Shown here: one piece after another, positions 1 to 6,988 of the stretch
Layout: every line of letters begins with the position of its first letter
How positions within the stretch are numbered: position 1 is the first letter of the stretch
Assembly (NCBI GenBank): GCA_003151555.1
Contig: PLXU01000135.1
Location: 7,108 to 20,935 of the forward strand
DNA: 13,828 nt
Direction: 5' to 3'
Origin: Acidimicrobiaceae bacterium
Lineage (GTDB): Bacteria > Actinomycetota > Acidimicrobiia > Acidimicrobiales > RAAP-2
Program-made: the position numbers and the translations under genes
The notes under the pieces: generated by a model
What the model was told of the DNA's origin: nothing
Databases searched by the model: none
Seen by the model: the letters and a program-made list of their open reading frames with translations, nothing else

Positions 1-279
1 GGATCGTGCGTGTTCGGACTCCCCGTTCTGGCTGATTTTGTCGACGACATCATCGAGGGCAGGTCCCGGCGAAGCGATGTTCGGCGCCTTCGCGAGCACG
101 CAGCTTCGGTGCGCGGCCGCGGTGCGTGCGGCCATCCCACGGGCGTGGTTGGACTGGTCGAGAGTGCTCTGGACACGTTTGGTCCCGAGCTCGCAAGCCA
201 CCTGCGCGGCGCGGTCTGCGCTGCCAACGACGAACCGAATCACTTCCCGCTTCCGAGCAGCTGGGAGCAGGGGCGATGA
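1..279 (+). CDS. NuoF-like NADH-binding iron-sulfur protein, C-terminal end (partial)
   Basis: This is the 3' end of a gene that enters from the left edge in frame 1, leaving 92 codons. The visible protein begins GSCVFGLP, which fits the start of the iron-sulfur region of NuoF (51-kDa subunit) proteins, where cysteines ligate an N3-type [4Fe-4S] cluster. It continues with the helical segment containing RGRGACGHPTGVVGLVESAL, typical of the short NuoF/SLBB-type proteins of actinobacteria. That family binds NADH and FMN in its N-terminal part, which lies outside the window. The visible cysteines are at about residues 3, 40 and 70; the first and the ACGHP cysteine are the likely ligands. The TGA at 277-279 overlaps the ATG of the ferredoxin gene by four bases, so the two are translationally coupled and probably form one electron-transfer unit. 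It is not a full complex I gene as far as seen, because the next gene is a ferredoxin and not nuoG. The family assignment is by recognition of the C-terminal motif only. Confidence 0.72.
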   Translation, partial: GSCVFGLPVLADFVDDIIEGRSRRSDVRRLREHAASVRGRGACGHPTGVVGLVESALDTFGPELASHLRGAVCAANDEPNHFPLPSSWEQGR

Positions 280-563
280 GTGCGGCGTCGGACGTCATCC
301 GGATCGTCGTGGACGGCCCAAAGTGCGACGGACACGGAATCTGCGCGCTCGTTCTGCCCGAGCGCATTTCCCTCGACGCGTGGGGGTACGCCGCCATCGA
401 CGACGAGCCGATTGAGGACGCGAGGACGCTGGCGCGCGCGAAGCGCGCCGTGTGCGCTTGCCCCGTGGGGGCCCTCGCACTTGTTGGTCCCGTCGAAAGA
501 GTAGAGCAATCCTGGCGCGATCGTGGCGGAGTACGAAGCGGTGTCAGCAGTGCCGCGTCCTAA
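276..563 (+). CDS. Small ferredoxin, [3Fe-4S]-type
   Basis: A 95-residue cytoplasmic ferredoxin. Near the N-terminus it has C-x5-C (CDGHGIC, preceded by DGPK), and about 45 residues later it has CACPVGAL. That is the C-x5-C...C-P pattern of the single-cluster ferredoxins that serve P450s and other oxidoreductases in actinobacteria. In those proteins three cysteines hold a [3Fe-4S] cluster; here an extra cysteine sits two residues before the CP cysteine. After the cluster domain there is a basic, Ser-rich tail of about 20 residues with no known role. The start at 276 is chosen because the homology begins a few residues later, a GGGAG sequence lies at 263-267, and the ATGA overlap with the upstream gene is typical of coupled genes. 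The likely job is to take electrons from the upstream NADH-binding flavoprotein. The electron acceptor is not visible in the window. Confidence 0.85.
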   Translation: MSAASDVIRIVVDGPKCDGHGICALVLPERISLDAWGYAAIDDEPIEDARTLARAKRAVCACPVGALALVGPVERVEQSWRDRGGVRSGVSSAAS

Positions 564-625
564 AACACGCGGCGTTGCGACAAAGTTGTCACGAGTGGGC
601 GCGTCGGATAGAGGAGAATTGTGAG

Positions 626-1138
626 ATGACCAGACCTTACAAAGATGAGGCGGTACGGATTTCAGCAACCTCGCGCATCCGTCCGAGTGGTCCGAGGTCC
701 TCGCGGACCGGCTCGAGGTGGAGCTTATGGCTCTGCTCAATTTTCGCCGCCGGCGGCGCCGCAATCTTGGTGAACTTCGCGGGCACGGGCGGTAGTGGCG
801 CGAACGTCCCCGCGGCAATCCAGGTCGGAGGCCAGGCGGTCGTGATCACGTCGGGCGCCGCGAAATCGAGCGTGCCGAAGTCGAACTCGGGGTCCACGAC
901 CAACACGAGTACCACCACAACGACATCCGTCACACGCCGCACCACCGTAATCAAACCGTTGTCGCCGGTCACAGACCAGGAGGAATCGAAAGGATACGGC
1001 AACTCCAGCAGTGACGACAACTCGGGCGGAGATGACCACTCGGGCGGCACGAACGTGGGGACAACGACGAGCACGACTACTACCATCCCCTCGACAAGCA
1101 CGACAAGCACTACCCTCTCAACGAGTGTCGACAACTAG
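626..1138 (+). CDS. Unrecognised membrane-anchored Ser/Thr-rich protein
   Basis: A 170-residue protein whose family I do not recognise. The first 31 residues are basic and polar. Residues about 32-50 form a single hydrophobic segment, and the rest is predicted to lie outside the cell, as in an N-in signal anchor. The outer part has a short Gly/Val/Ile-rich stretch (about 53-80), then a threonine/serine run (about 88-105), a Gly/Asp/Ser-rich stretch (about 125-145) and a second Thr/Ser run to the C-terminus. Such low-complexity regions resemble O-glycosylated cell-wall spacers in actinobacteria. The start is supported by GAGGAG at 611-616, nine bases before the ATG. It lies 62 bases after the ferredoxin gene and 72 bases before the sensor kinase on the same strand. 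It might therefore be co-expressed with, or act alongside, the two-component system. That it is a gene is fairly likely from the ribosome-binding site, the membrane segment and the lack of a better frame; its function is unknown. Confidence 0.68.
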   Translation: MTRPYKDEAVRISATSRIRPSGPRSSRTGSRWSLWLCSIFAAGGAAILVNFAGTGGSGANVPAAIQVGGQAVVITSGAAKSSVPKSNSGSTTNTSTTTTTSVTRRTTVIKPLSPVTDQEESKGYGNSSSDDNSGGDDHSGGTNVGTTTSTTTTIPSTSTTSTTLSTSVDN

Positions 1139-1210
1139 ACGGGACGAGCACGGGCACGGTGCGCGCCACTGCTTTCACGGGGCCATTCCGAGCGAAACGT
1201 CCTCGCGACG

Positions 1211-2695
1211 ATGCGGTCGCACGTCATCGGTCGGCGTGTATCGCATCACGCGGTGCGCGCCCAGCGCGCGTTGAAGTCGCGACCGGTGCTGCGTAGGGTT
1301 GGCAGCGCCGGACGTCTCGCGATCCTCAACTCGATAATCCTGGCGATCGTGTTCGGCGCGGTAGTGGCGGTGTTCATCCGTAATTTCACGTCGAGCTACC
1401 AGGCGGTCGCCGCTTCGAGCATCGGTGGCGAGCTGAGCGAGTTCCAGCAGCAGGCGCTGAAACAAAGGCCCGCCAACCTCGAAGCCTTTGCCACGAGCTT
1501 CTTGAGGAATCACGCCCCGGGCCCCGGCGAAGTGGTCGTGATCAACTTGACGAATTTCAGCCGACTCGCCACACCGGGCTCGGTGCCCGTTTTGGCGAGT
1601 CCCATCGTGCGACCTTGGCTTCTCGCTCCGCCGAGCAAGAGCATCGTCGTCTCGACGGTGATCGCCGGACACCCCACCGAACTGGTCGGGGCTCCCATTA
1701 TCGCCGGGCACAACGTGGTGGGAACGTTCATCGCCACGAGCGACCTGAGCGCCTTCGCGAAGGAACGCACGCGAGAGATTCTGCTCTCGATCGCCGAGGG
1801 GGCCATCGCGTTGCTCGCTGGCGTGATAAGTACGTTCGTGCTGTTGCGCCGTCTCCTGCGCAAGGTGGGACGGATCACCTCCACCGCCGACGAATTCGGC
1901 AGCGGAACGCTGGATCAACGCCTCGGTGACCAAGGAAGCAACGACGAGGTCGGCGAACTCGCGCGAACGTTCGACGCGATGCTCGATCGCGTCCAGGCCG
2001 CGATGACGGCCCAGCGGCGCCTGCTCTCCGACGTCTCGCACCAGCTGCGAACGCCGCTGACAGTGGTGCGCGGTCACCTCGAAGTCCTCGGACGAAGCGG
2101 CGCCAACGATCCGGTCGAAGTGCGAGAAACGCTCGACCTCGTCATCGATGAGATCGATCACACGCGCGTCGTCGTCGAGCGACTGCTTATGCTCGGACGC
2201 GCGATGGAGCCGGACTTCCTCGACACGCGACCCATTGAGGTGCGGGCCTTGATGAACGAGGTCTACGAAGCCGTCCGAGTGCTCGCGGATCGCCAGTTCC
2301 TCCTCCCCCAAGCACCCGACGATGCCGTCGCCGTGGTCGACGCCGAGAAGATCCGTGGCGCACTGATGAATCTCATCGACAACGCCGTGCGCGCCACCGT
2401 CCCCGGTGACACGATTGCCCTCGTCGCCGAAGTTGATTACGTGGACGACGTCATCAGACTGAGCGTCGATGACTCGGGCCCCGGAATCCCCGAAGACCAG
2501 CGCAATGCGGTCGTAGAACGCTTCAGCCGACCGGGTGCTCGTGACCGCGACGGGTCGGGTCTCGGTCTCGCGATCGTGAAGGCCGTGGCCGAAGGTCACG
2601 GAGGGTGGATCACCATTCAGACATCAGACCTCGGTGGCGCGCGAGTGACTATCGTACTGCCCAGAGCCCGCATTCGGGCGTCCGAGGAGGACTGA
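1211..2695 (+). CDS. Two-component sensor histidine kinase
   Basis: A 494-residue membrane sensor kinase of the HAMP-HisKA-HATPase type. Transmembrane segment 1 spans about 36-56, an extracellular sensor region of about 135 residues follows, and transmembrane segment 2 spans about 192-214. HAMP (about 215-268) leads into the dimerisation/phosphoacceptor motif SDVSHQLRTPL with the phosphorylated His at 277. The ATP-binding domain shows the N box (LMNLIDNAV), the G1 box (DDSGPGI) and the G2 box (GSGLGLAIV, starting near 448). All key residues are present. The sensor region has no recognisable domain, so the signal is unknown. The ATG at 1211 has no good ribosome-binding site and the first 35 residues are basic and poorly conserved in character; a later start (for example GTG at 1286) is possible. 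The response regulator follows after two bases, so the pair is one operon in kinase-first order. Confidence 0.93.
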   Translation: MRSHVIGRRVSHHAVRAQRALKSRPVLRRVGSAGRLAILNSIILAIVFGAVVAVFIRNFTSSYQAVAASSIGGELSEFQQQALKQRPANLEAFATSFLRNHAPGPGEVVVINLTNFSRLATPGSVPVLASPIVRPWLLAPPSKSIVVSTVIAGHPTELVGAPIIAGHNVVGTFIATSDLSAFAKERTREILLSIAEGAIALLAGVISTFVLLRRLLRKVGRITSTADEFGSGTLDQRLGDQGSNDEVGELARTFDAMLDRVQAAMTAQRRLLSDVSHQLRTPLTVVRGHLEVLGRSGANDPVEVRETLDLVIDEIDHTRVVVERLLMLGRAMEPDFLDTRPIEVRALMNEVYEAVRVLADRQFLLPQAPDDAVAVVDAEKIRGALMNLIDNAVRATVPGDTIALVAEVDYVDDVIRLSVDDSGPGIPEDQRNAVVERFSRPGARDRDGSGLGLAIVKAVAEGHGGWITIQTSDLGGARVTIVLPRARIRASEED

Positions 2696-2697
2696 GC

Positions 2698-3375
2698 GTG
2701 CGGATTCTGATCGTCGAAGACGATGACGGAATTACATCGTTCCTCGTCAAGGGACTCAAGTCCGAAGGCTACGCAACCGCTTGCGCGCCCGACGGGGAGC
2801 AGGCCATTCGCTATCTCGGCGCGACTGACGAGAACTTCGACCTCGTCCTGCTGGACCTCGGCCTGCCCGGCACCTCGGGCGAAGAGGTTCTGCGCGTACT
2901 GCGCCGACGAGATGCGTCGCTGCCGGTCATCGTGCTCACCTCGCGTGCCGAGATCGTCGACAAGGTGCGCGGCCTCGAGCTAGGAGCCAACGACTACGTC
3001 ACCAAGCCATTCTCTTTCGCCGAGCTCCTCGCGCGAATCCGCGCTGCCGTGCGCAGTTCGGCCCAGTCGGCTTCGACCGAGCTCGTCGTCGGCGATCTTC
3101 GTTTGGATCTCCTGACCAAGATCGCCTGGCGGGCCGGTCGCCGCATCGACCTTGCGCCGCGCGAGTGGGCGCTGCTCGAACTCTTCATGCGCCACCCGAC
3201 CCACGTGCTCTCACGTGCTCGGATCCTCAACGAGGTCTGGGAATACGGATTTGACCCAGGCAACAATGTTGTCGACGTGTACGTCAGTTACCTGAGGAAG
3301 AAGCTAAACATCATCGGTCTTGATCCGCTCATCCAGACAGTTCGCGGCGCCGGCTACCGCTTGATGGCGCCGTAG
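2698..3375 (+). CDS. OmpR/PhoB-family response regulator
   Basis: A 225-residue DNA-binding response regulator, the expected partner of the kinase just upstream. The receiver domain (about 1-115) has the acidic pocket EDD at 7-9, the phosphoacceptor Asp53 in LLDLGLPG, Thr81 and Lys103 in VTKPF. The C-terminal winged helix (about 128-225) carries LAPREWALLELFMRHP, the recognition region NNVVDVYVSYLRKKL, and the wing TVRGAGYRL. All are standard for the OmpR class. The GTG start at 2698 is chosen because it gives the canonical RILIVEDD beginning and has a strong GAGGAGGA at 2684-2691; an in-frame ATG at 2605 would add 31 residues that are really the kinase gene read in another frame. The kinase stop (2693-2695) is two bases before this start. 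Target genes cannot be named from the sequence; the Ser/Thr-rich membrane protein upstream is one candidate. Confidence 0.95.
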   Translation: MRILIVEDDDGITSFLVKGLKSEGYATACAPDGEQAIRYLGATDENFDLVLLDLGLPGTSGEEVLRVLRRRDASLPVIVLTSRAEIVDKVRGLELGANDYVTKPFSFAELLARIRAAVRSSAQSASTELVVGDLRLDLLTKIAWRAGRRIDLAPREWALLELFMRHPTHVLSRARILNEVWEYGFDPGNNVVDVYVSYLRKKLNIIGLDPLIQTVRGAGYRLMAP

Positions 3376-3640
3376 GGATCGACAAAGACTTTTTAGCCTC
3401 GAGTGTCCCGCAACGAGCGACGTGGAGGGGAATCGAACCTTGCTCGTGCGGCGCACGCAACACGGATGTGGCGCGCCGGCAACGCGAGCCCAGTAAAGGA
3501 CTCTTCGACGGAGCTAACCAGAATCGCGTCCCGCGAAGCGATGTGCGAGAGTTCGATTCTGCGGGGCCGCCAAGAGGAGGGCGACTTCATCTTTGACTTG
3601 GCCAGCTCTGGCGGACCACCGTGACACAACACCGAATCAA
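3376..3640. other. Convergent intergenic region with hairpins and two tRNA T-arm-like motifs
   Basis: 265 bases between the 3' ends of the response regulator (+) and pyruvate kinase (-). A T5 run lies at 3390-3394. A 9-bp stem with one bulged A pairs 3409-3418 with 3442-3450. Its loop holds ggaatcgaacc (3429-3439), which on the - strand reads like a tRNA T-loop, GGTTCGATTCC. A second T-loop-like GTTCGATTCT lies at 3551-3560 on the + strand, followed by GGGGCCGCCA. Its last seven bases CGATTCT are an exact inverted repeat of AGAATCG at 3520-3526. A further perfect 5-bp hairpin is at 3524-3536. GCCAG/CTGGC at 3601-3612 is a small hairpin without a T-run. I could not fold a proper tRNA on either strand, and found no tmRNA tag. 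It may be a structured RNA, tRNA remnants left by integration, or chance. Confidence 0.3.
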
Positions 3641-5059
3641 TCAGGGAACGATGATCATTCGAACAGTGTCGGTGATAGCGGCGCCGCCAGAGGCCGAGCC
3701 AGCCATCACCACGACGGTGTCGCCGGATCTGGCGAGACCGGAGAGCTTTATCTGCGTGACGGCAAAATCGCAGAGATCGCCGATATCGGTCGCGGGCGAG
3801 AGGTAGATCTCCTGGACGCCCCAGGACCCACGCATCTGGCGGGCCGTTGCCTCGCTCGGGGTGATGGCCACGATGGGCATGGGCGGGCGAAACCGCGAGA
3901 TCGCTCGCGCCGTCATTCCCGAGCGTGTGCAGGCCACGATTGCGACCGCGTTTTCCTCCATCGCCGCGCGCCAGGCCGCACCGGTAATCGCTCCCGTGAT
4001 GCGGATCGCGTGCGACGCAGTGTCAGTGATGTGCTGGACTCCGAGCGATGCGCCCCAACTCAGGTAGTCGAACGACTTCTCCGCGCGGCGAATGATCCGG
4101 TCCATGGTCACGACCACGCCGACCGGGTCGTCGCCGATGGCCGTTTCACCACTCAGCATGACGGCGCTCGCACCGTCGAGCACGGCGTTGGCCACGTCGG
4201 TGACTTCGGCGCGAGTGGGCACCTGTGCGTGGGTCATCGATTCGAGCATCTGGGTCGCCACCACGACGGGACGGGCGTAACGGATTCCCTGCAGGACGAT
4301 CTGCTTTTGCAGGTGGGGCACCTCTTCGATTGGTAGGCGCACACCCAGGTCACCGCGGGCCACCATGATCGCGTCGGACACCTCGATGATTTCATCGAGA
4401 TTCTCAATACCCTCACTCGTCTCGATCTTGGCCATCATCATCACGTCATCGCGTGAGAGCACGGTCCTCACCGAGACAATGTCAAAGGCCGATCGCACGA
4501 ACGAGACGGCCAGGATGTCGAAGGACTCGCTGCGAAGCGCTTCGAGTCGGGCTCGATCCTCGTCGGTGGGCAGACGTCCATCGAGTATCGAGGACGGCAG
4601 CGAGAGGCCAGGTTTACCCTGCACGACGCCGCCTGAACTCACGACTGATCTGAGTTTCTTGCCGGTCGAAATGATGTCGAGTGACACACCGCCGTCACCA
4701 ATGTGAATCTTGTCGCCGATCTTGAGCATCGGCAGTACACCCACGCGCTCCACGGTGATGCGTTGATCAGTGGACTCCACGTCGAAACCCTCGACCAGTT
4801 CGATCTCGGAACCCAGTGTCAACTCCACCGGGAAATGGCCGAACGATCCGGCGCGGATTTTGGGCCCCGGGATGTCTACCATGAGCGCTAGGTCGGGCGC
4901 GAGGGCCCGGATCCGGCGCAAGCGCTCGATGCCGGACGGAATGTCGCCGTGGGCGAAGGAGAGGCGAAAGACATCCACGCCAGCCCCGATTAGGTCCTTG
5001 ATGACCTTGTCGCTGTCTGAAGCCGGTCCAATAGTCGCAACAATTCGAGTGCGCCGCAC
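3641..5059 (-). CDS. pyk: Pyruvate kinase with altered potassium site
   Basis: A 472-residue cytoplasmic pyruvate kinase (phosphoenolpyruvate + ADP to pyruvate + ATP), the last step of glycolysis. Visible motifs are RRTRIVATIGPAS at the N-terminus, FRLSFAHGD (Arg32), DIPGPKIR (Asp62), MMAKIETSEGI with the catalytic Lys and metal-binding Glu, MVARGDLGV with the metal-binding Asp, and VVATQMLESM plus PTRAEVTDVANAVLDGASAVMLSGETA. The C-terminal allosteric-type domain is present, so the length is normal. The usual potassium ligands Asn and Ser of RLNFSHG and the Thr after Asp62 are replaced by Ser34, Ala36 and Ile63. The position equivalent to Glu117 of the rabbit enzyme is Lys67. The start chosen is GTG at 5059, with GGGGG at 5067-5071 seven bases upstream; an ATG at 5080 would add seven residues but lacks a ribosome-binding site. 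It stands alone on the - strand, 118 bases after the B12 operon. Confidence 0.93.
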   Translation of the reverse strand: MRRTRIVATIGPASDSDKVIKDLIGAGVDVFRLSFAHGDIPSGIERLRRIRALAPDLALMVDIPGPKIRAGSFGHFPVELTLGSEIELVEGFDVESTDQRITVERVGVLPMLKIGDKIHIGDGGVSLDIISTGKKLRSVVSSGGVVQGKPGLSLPSSILDGRLPTDEDRARLEALRSESFDILAVSFVRSAFDIVSVRTVLSRDDVMMMAKIETSEGIENLDEIIEVSDAIMVARGDLGVRLPIEEVPHLQKQIVLQGIRYARPVVVATQMLESMTHAQVPTRAEVTDVANAVLDGASAVMLSGETAIGDDPVGVVVTMDRIIRRAEKSFDYLSWGASLGVQHITDTASHAIRITGAITGAAWRAAMEENAVAIVACTRSGMTARAISRFRPPMPIVAITPSEATARQMRGSWGVQEIYLSPATDIGDLCDFAVTQIKLSGLARSGDTVVVMAGSASGGAAITDTVRMIIVP

Positions 5060-5133
5060 TGATATTCCCCCGTTTTCCATTCAGTCTAGAAGATGGGGGT
5101 GAACGCATGGTTACGACACCGTGAATAGCCGTT

Positions 5134-5145
5134 CGCCCATGGGCG
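5134..5145. repeat. 12-base perfect palindrome between btuD and pyk
   Basis: CGCCCATGGGCG is its own reverse complement. It sits in the 118-base gap between the end of btuD and the pyruvate kinase start, 75 bases upstream of the kinase GTG. It could be a regulator-binding site for the kinase gene or the stem of a weak transcript end; no T-run follows on the - strand. Chance occurrence cannot be excluded. Confidence 0.25.
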
Positions 5146-5177
5146 GTCGCATCGACTCTTCGATCGTTCCTACGACG

Positions 5178-5951
5178 CTAGGAGCGAACCGGCACGACCA
5201 CGTCCGCGCCGTCCACGTCGATGACGCGCAGATCGATCCCGTAGCACTGGGAGAGCTCACGGCTGCGAACCACCACCGCGGCCGGACCATCCAGCACGAC
5301 GGCGCCGCGGTCGAGCAGCACCAGCCGGTCGGCGAACTGGCCGGCCAGGGTGAGGTCGTGCATCGTCGCCACGATAGTGAGCCCGCACTCTTCGACCTGC
5401 GTCTTGAGTAACTCCAGCAGGTCCATCTGGTGGCGCAGGTCCAGTCCCGTGATGGGTTCGTCGAGCACGATCACCATGGTTGACTGGGCGAGCGCCCTGG
5501 CCAAGACCATCCTTTGACGCTCGCCACCGGACAAGGTCACGACGTCGCGCTCGGCGAACTCCTGCAATGACAGGCGTTCGACCACCGAGTCCACTATCGA
5601 TCGATCCCGGGCGCTGGGGGCGCGAAGCAGCCCGTGGTAGGCGGAGCGTCCGAGGGACACGTACTCCTTCACCGTCATTCCCGCGGGCACCTCGGGGTGC
5701 TGGGGAACGAGCGACACCACCCGAGCCCGCTCGCGCTCGTTCATGGCGTCGAGCGGCCTGCCGGTAATCGTGACCGACCCACCGGCCGCGCGGCGAAGCC
5801 CGGCCACCGTCTCGACGAGCGTGGTCTTGCCGGCGCCGTTGGGACCCACGATCGTGCACCAGGTGCCCGCTTCGACATTGAGCGAGACGTTCGAGATCAG
5901 CGCCTTAGCCCCGGCTCGAACCGTCAGCGCGTCAACCTCGATGATGCTCAT
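5178..5951 (-). CDS. btuD: Vitamin B12 ABC transporter, ATP-binding protein
   Basis: A 257-residue ATPase that powers cobalamin import, acting on the inner face of the membrane with BtuC. Walker A is GPNGAGKTT (about 35-43), the Q-loop is VPQHP, the signature is LSGGERQR, Walker B is MVIVLDEP followed by the D-loop TGLD, and the switch His is in ATMHDLTLA. These features and the size match the FecE/BtuD/HmuV group. Sequence alone does not separate B12 from siderophore or haem ATPases; the cobalamin riboswitch ahead of the operon makes B12 the best reading. The ATG at 5949-5951 overlaps the permease stop by four bases, so it is translationally coupled and is the last gene of btuF-btuC-btuD. 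Confidence 0.9.
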   Translation of the reverse strand: MSIIEVDALTVRAGAKALISNVSLNVEAGTWCTIVGPNGAGKTTLVETVAGLRRAAGGSVTITGRPLDAMNERERARVVSLVPQHPEVPAGMTVKEYVSLGRSAYHGLLRAPSARDRSIVDSVVERLSLQEFAERDVVTLSGGERQRMVLARALAQSTMVIVLDEPITGLDLRHQMDLLELLKTQVEECGLTIVATMHDLTLAGQFADRLVLLDRGAVVLDGPAAVVVRSRELSQCYGIDLRVIDVDGADVVVPVRS

Positions 5952-6988
5952 CGCACCAGCTGCTTGCGAAGGCTGAGGATCAGAACAAAGACCGGCGCGC
6001 CGACCAGGGCCGTGACGACACCGAGCGGCAGCTCCGAGGGCGCGATCACCGTGCGGGCAATGGTGTCGGCAAAGACCAGGAACGCGGCGCCGAAGGCCAC
6101 CGAGATCGGCAAGATGCGCCGGTACGAGGTACCCACCAGGAGCCGCACGATGTGCGGCACGATGATGCCGACGAAACCGATCAGACCGACGGCCGAGACA
6201 ATGGCCGCCGTGCCGAGCGAGGAAGCGCCGATCACGATGAAGCGAACGCGACGCACCGGCACACCAAGCGAGCGCGACTCGTCTTCGCCCACGCTCATGA
6301 CGTCGAGGGCCCGCCCGGCCAAAACACAGATGGTGGTGCAGACGAGCACGTAGGGCAGCACCAGGTCGACCGAACTCCAACTGGCGCTGGCCAACGAGCC
6401 GAGCAGCCAGATGTAGACGCGGGCGATCGACTGGGCGGAGGCCTGCTGTTGGAGGAAGGTCTGCATGCTCGTGAGCAGCGCCGACACAGCCACGCCGGCC
6501 AGTATCAGCGTCGACGCGTTCGAGCGAAGTCCTCGACCGCCGATGATCCAGGTGACTGCCACGGCCACCATGGCGCCCGCGAAGGCCAGTAGAGGGGTCC
6601 ACGTCGGCGTGTAGGTGCCGTTACCAATGTCCATGATCGCGAACGTCGCGCCGAGACCCGCGCCGGCCGCCACGCCCAGCAAGTAGGGATCGGCCAGGGG
6701 ATTGCGAAACACGCCTTGATACGTGCCGCCGGCGACGGAGAGCATGGCCCCGGCGAGCAGGCCGAGCACGAGGCGCGGTGCGCGCAACTGCCAGACAACG
6801 CTGTACTGCAGGGAAGTGAGCGTGCTGTGACCAATGCCGACGCGGCTCAAGACCGAACCCAGTATTCGTTGGGTGCCAATGGACGTGGGCCCGATGGCCA
6901 ACCCACAGACCACAGCGACGCACAGACCGATGAGGGTCAGTATGGTCACCAGCGCCATTCGGCGCGCGGTCGGTGGGTTGGCGTTCAA
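5948..6988 (-). CDS. btuC: Vitamin B12 ABC transporter, permease
   Basis: An integral membrane permease of the FecCD/BtuC family, up to 346 residues with about ten hydrophobic segments. It shows family hallmarks: the RAPRLVLGLLAGAMLSVAGG segment, FRNPLADPYLLG near residue 95, the cytoplasmic loop containing LGVPVRRVR that contacts the ATPase, and GLIGFVGIIVPHIVRLLVG, followed by PSELPLGVVTALVGAPVF near the C-terminus. Two copies are expected to form the channel with two BtuD subunits. The longest start is a TTG at 6988 directly abutting the stop of the binding-protein gene; an ATG at 6958 would give a protein 10 residues shorter that begins MALVTILTL, close to the first membrane helix. Neither has a clear ribosome-binding site, so translation is probably coupled to the gene upstream. 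It lies in the middle of the riboswitch-controlled operon, which supports cobalamin as the substrate. Confidence 0.92.
   Translation of the reverse strand: MNANPPTARRMALVTILTLIGLCVAVVCGLAIGPTSIGTQRILGSVLSRVGIGHSTLTSLQYSVVWQLRAPRLVLGLLAGAMLSVAGGTYQGVFRNPLADPYLLGVAAGAGLGATFAIMDIGNGTYTPTWTPLLAFAGAMVAVAVTWIIGGRGLRSNASTLILAGVAVSALLTSMQTFLQQQASAQSIARVYIWLLGSLASASWSSVDLVLPYVLVCTTICVLAGRALDVMSVGEDESRSLGVPVRRVRFIVIGASSLGTAAIVSAVGLIGFVGIIVPHIVRLLVGTSYRRILPISVAFGAAFLVFADTIARTVIAPSELPLGVVTALVGAPVFVLILSLRKQLVR

Noticed and set aside
888..1130. Thr/Ser codon runs taken as a DNA tandem repeat or CRISPR-like array
   Set aside because: The periodicity is irregular and follows the ACN/AGC codon pattern of a low-complexity protein; there are no constant repeats with spacers.
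1175..2599. A 474-codon open frame on the - strand across the sensor kinase
   Set aside because: It lies opposite a kinase with all catalytic motifs; its product is Arg/Asp/His-rich with no domain. Long antisense frames are a by-product of high-GC codon use.
3345..3394. Rho-independent terminator after the response regulator (CGGCGCC/GGCGCCG stem at 3345-3372 and T5 at 3390-3394)
   Set aside because: The stem lies mostly inside the coding sequence and the T-run is about 18 bases away, too far for an intrinsic terminator.
3402..3580. tmRNA (ssrA) or a tRNA gene in the intergenic region
   Set aside because: There is no acceptor-stem partner, no correct T-stem pairing, no tag reading frame ending in ALAA, and the spacing to CCA is wrong.
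3403..3632. Two overlapping small open frames (73 codons +, 79 codons -) in the convergent intergenic region
   Set aside because: Both read through the T-arm-like and hairpin sequences, have no ribosome-binding site and no recognisable domain; their products look like translated structural RNA or non-coding DNA.
3593..4336. A 247-codon open frame on the + strand across pyruvate kinase
   Set aside because: It is antisense to conserved pyruvate kinase motifs, and the His/Asp/Arg-rich product resembles nothing known.
5952..6602. Upstream extension of the btuD frame, up to 474 codons in total
   Set aside because: The added Arg/His-rich residues are the permease gene read in another frame; the real btuD starts at the ATGA overlap at 5951, where the ATPase domain begins.
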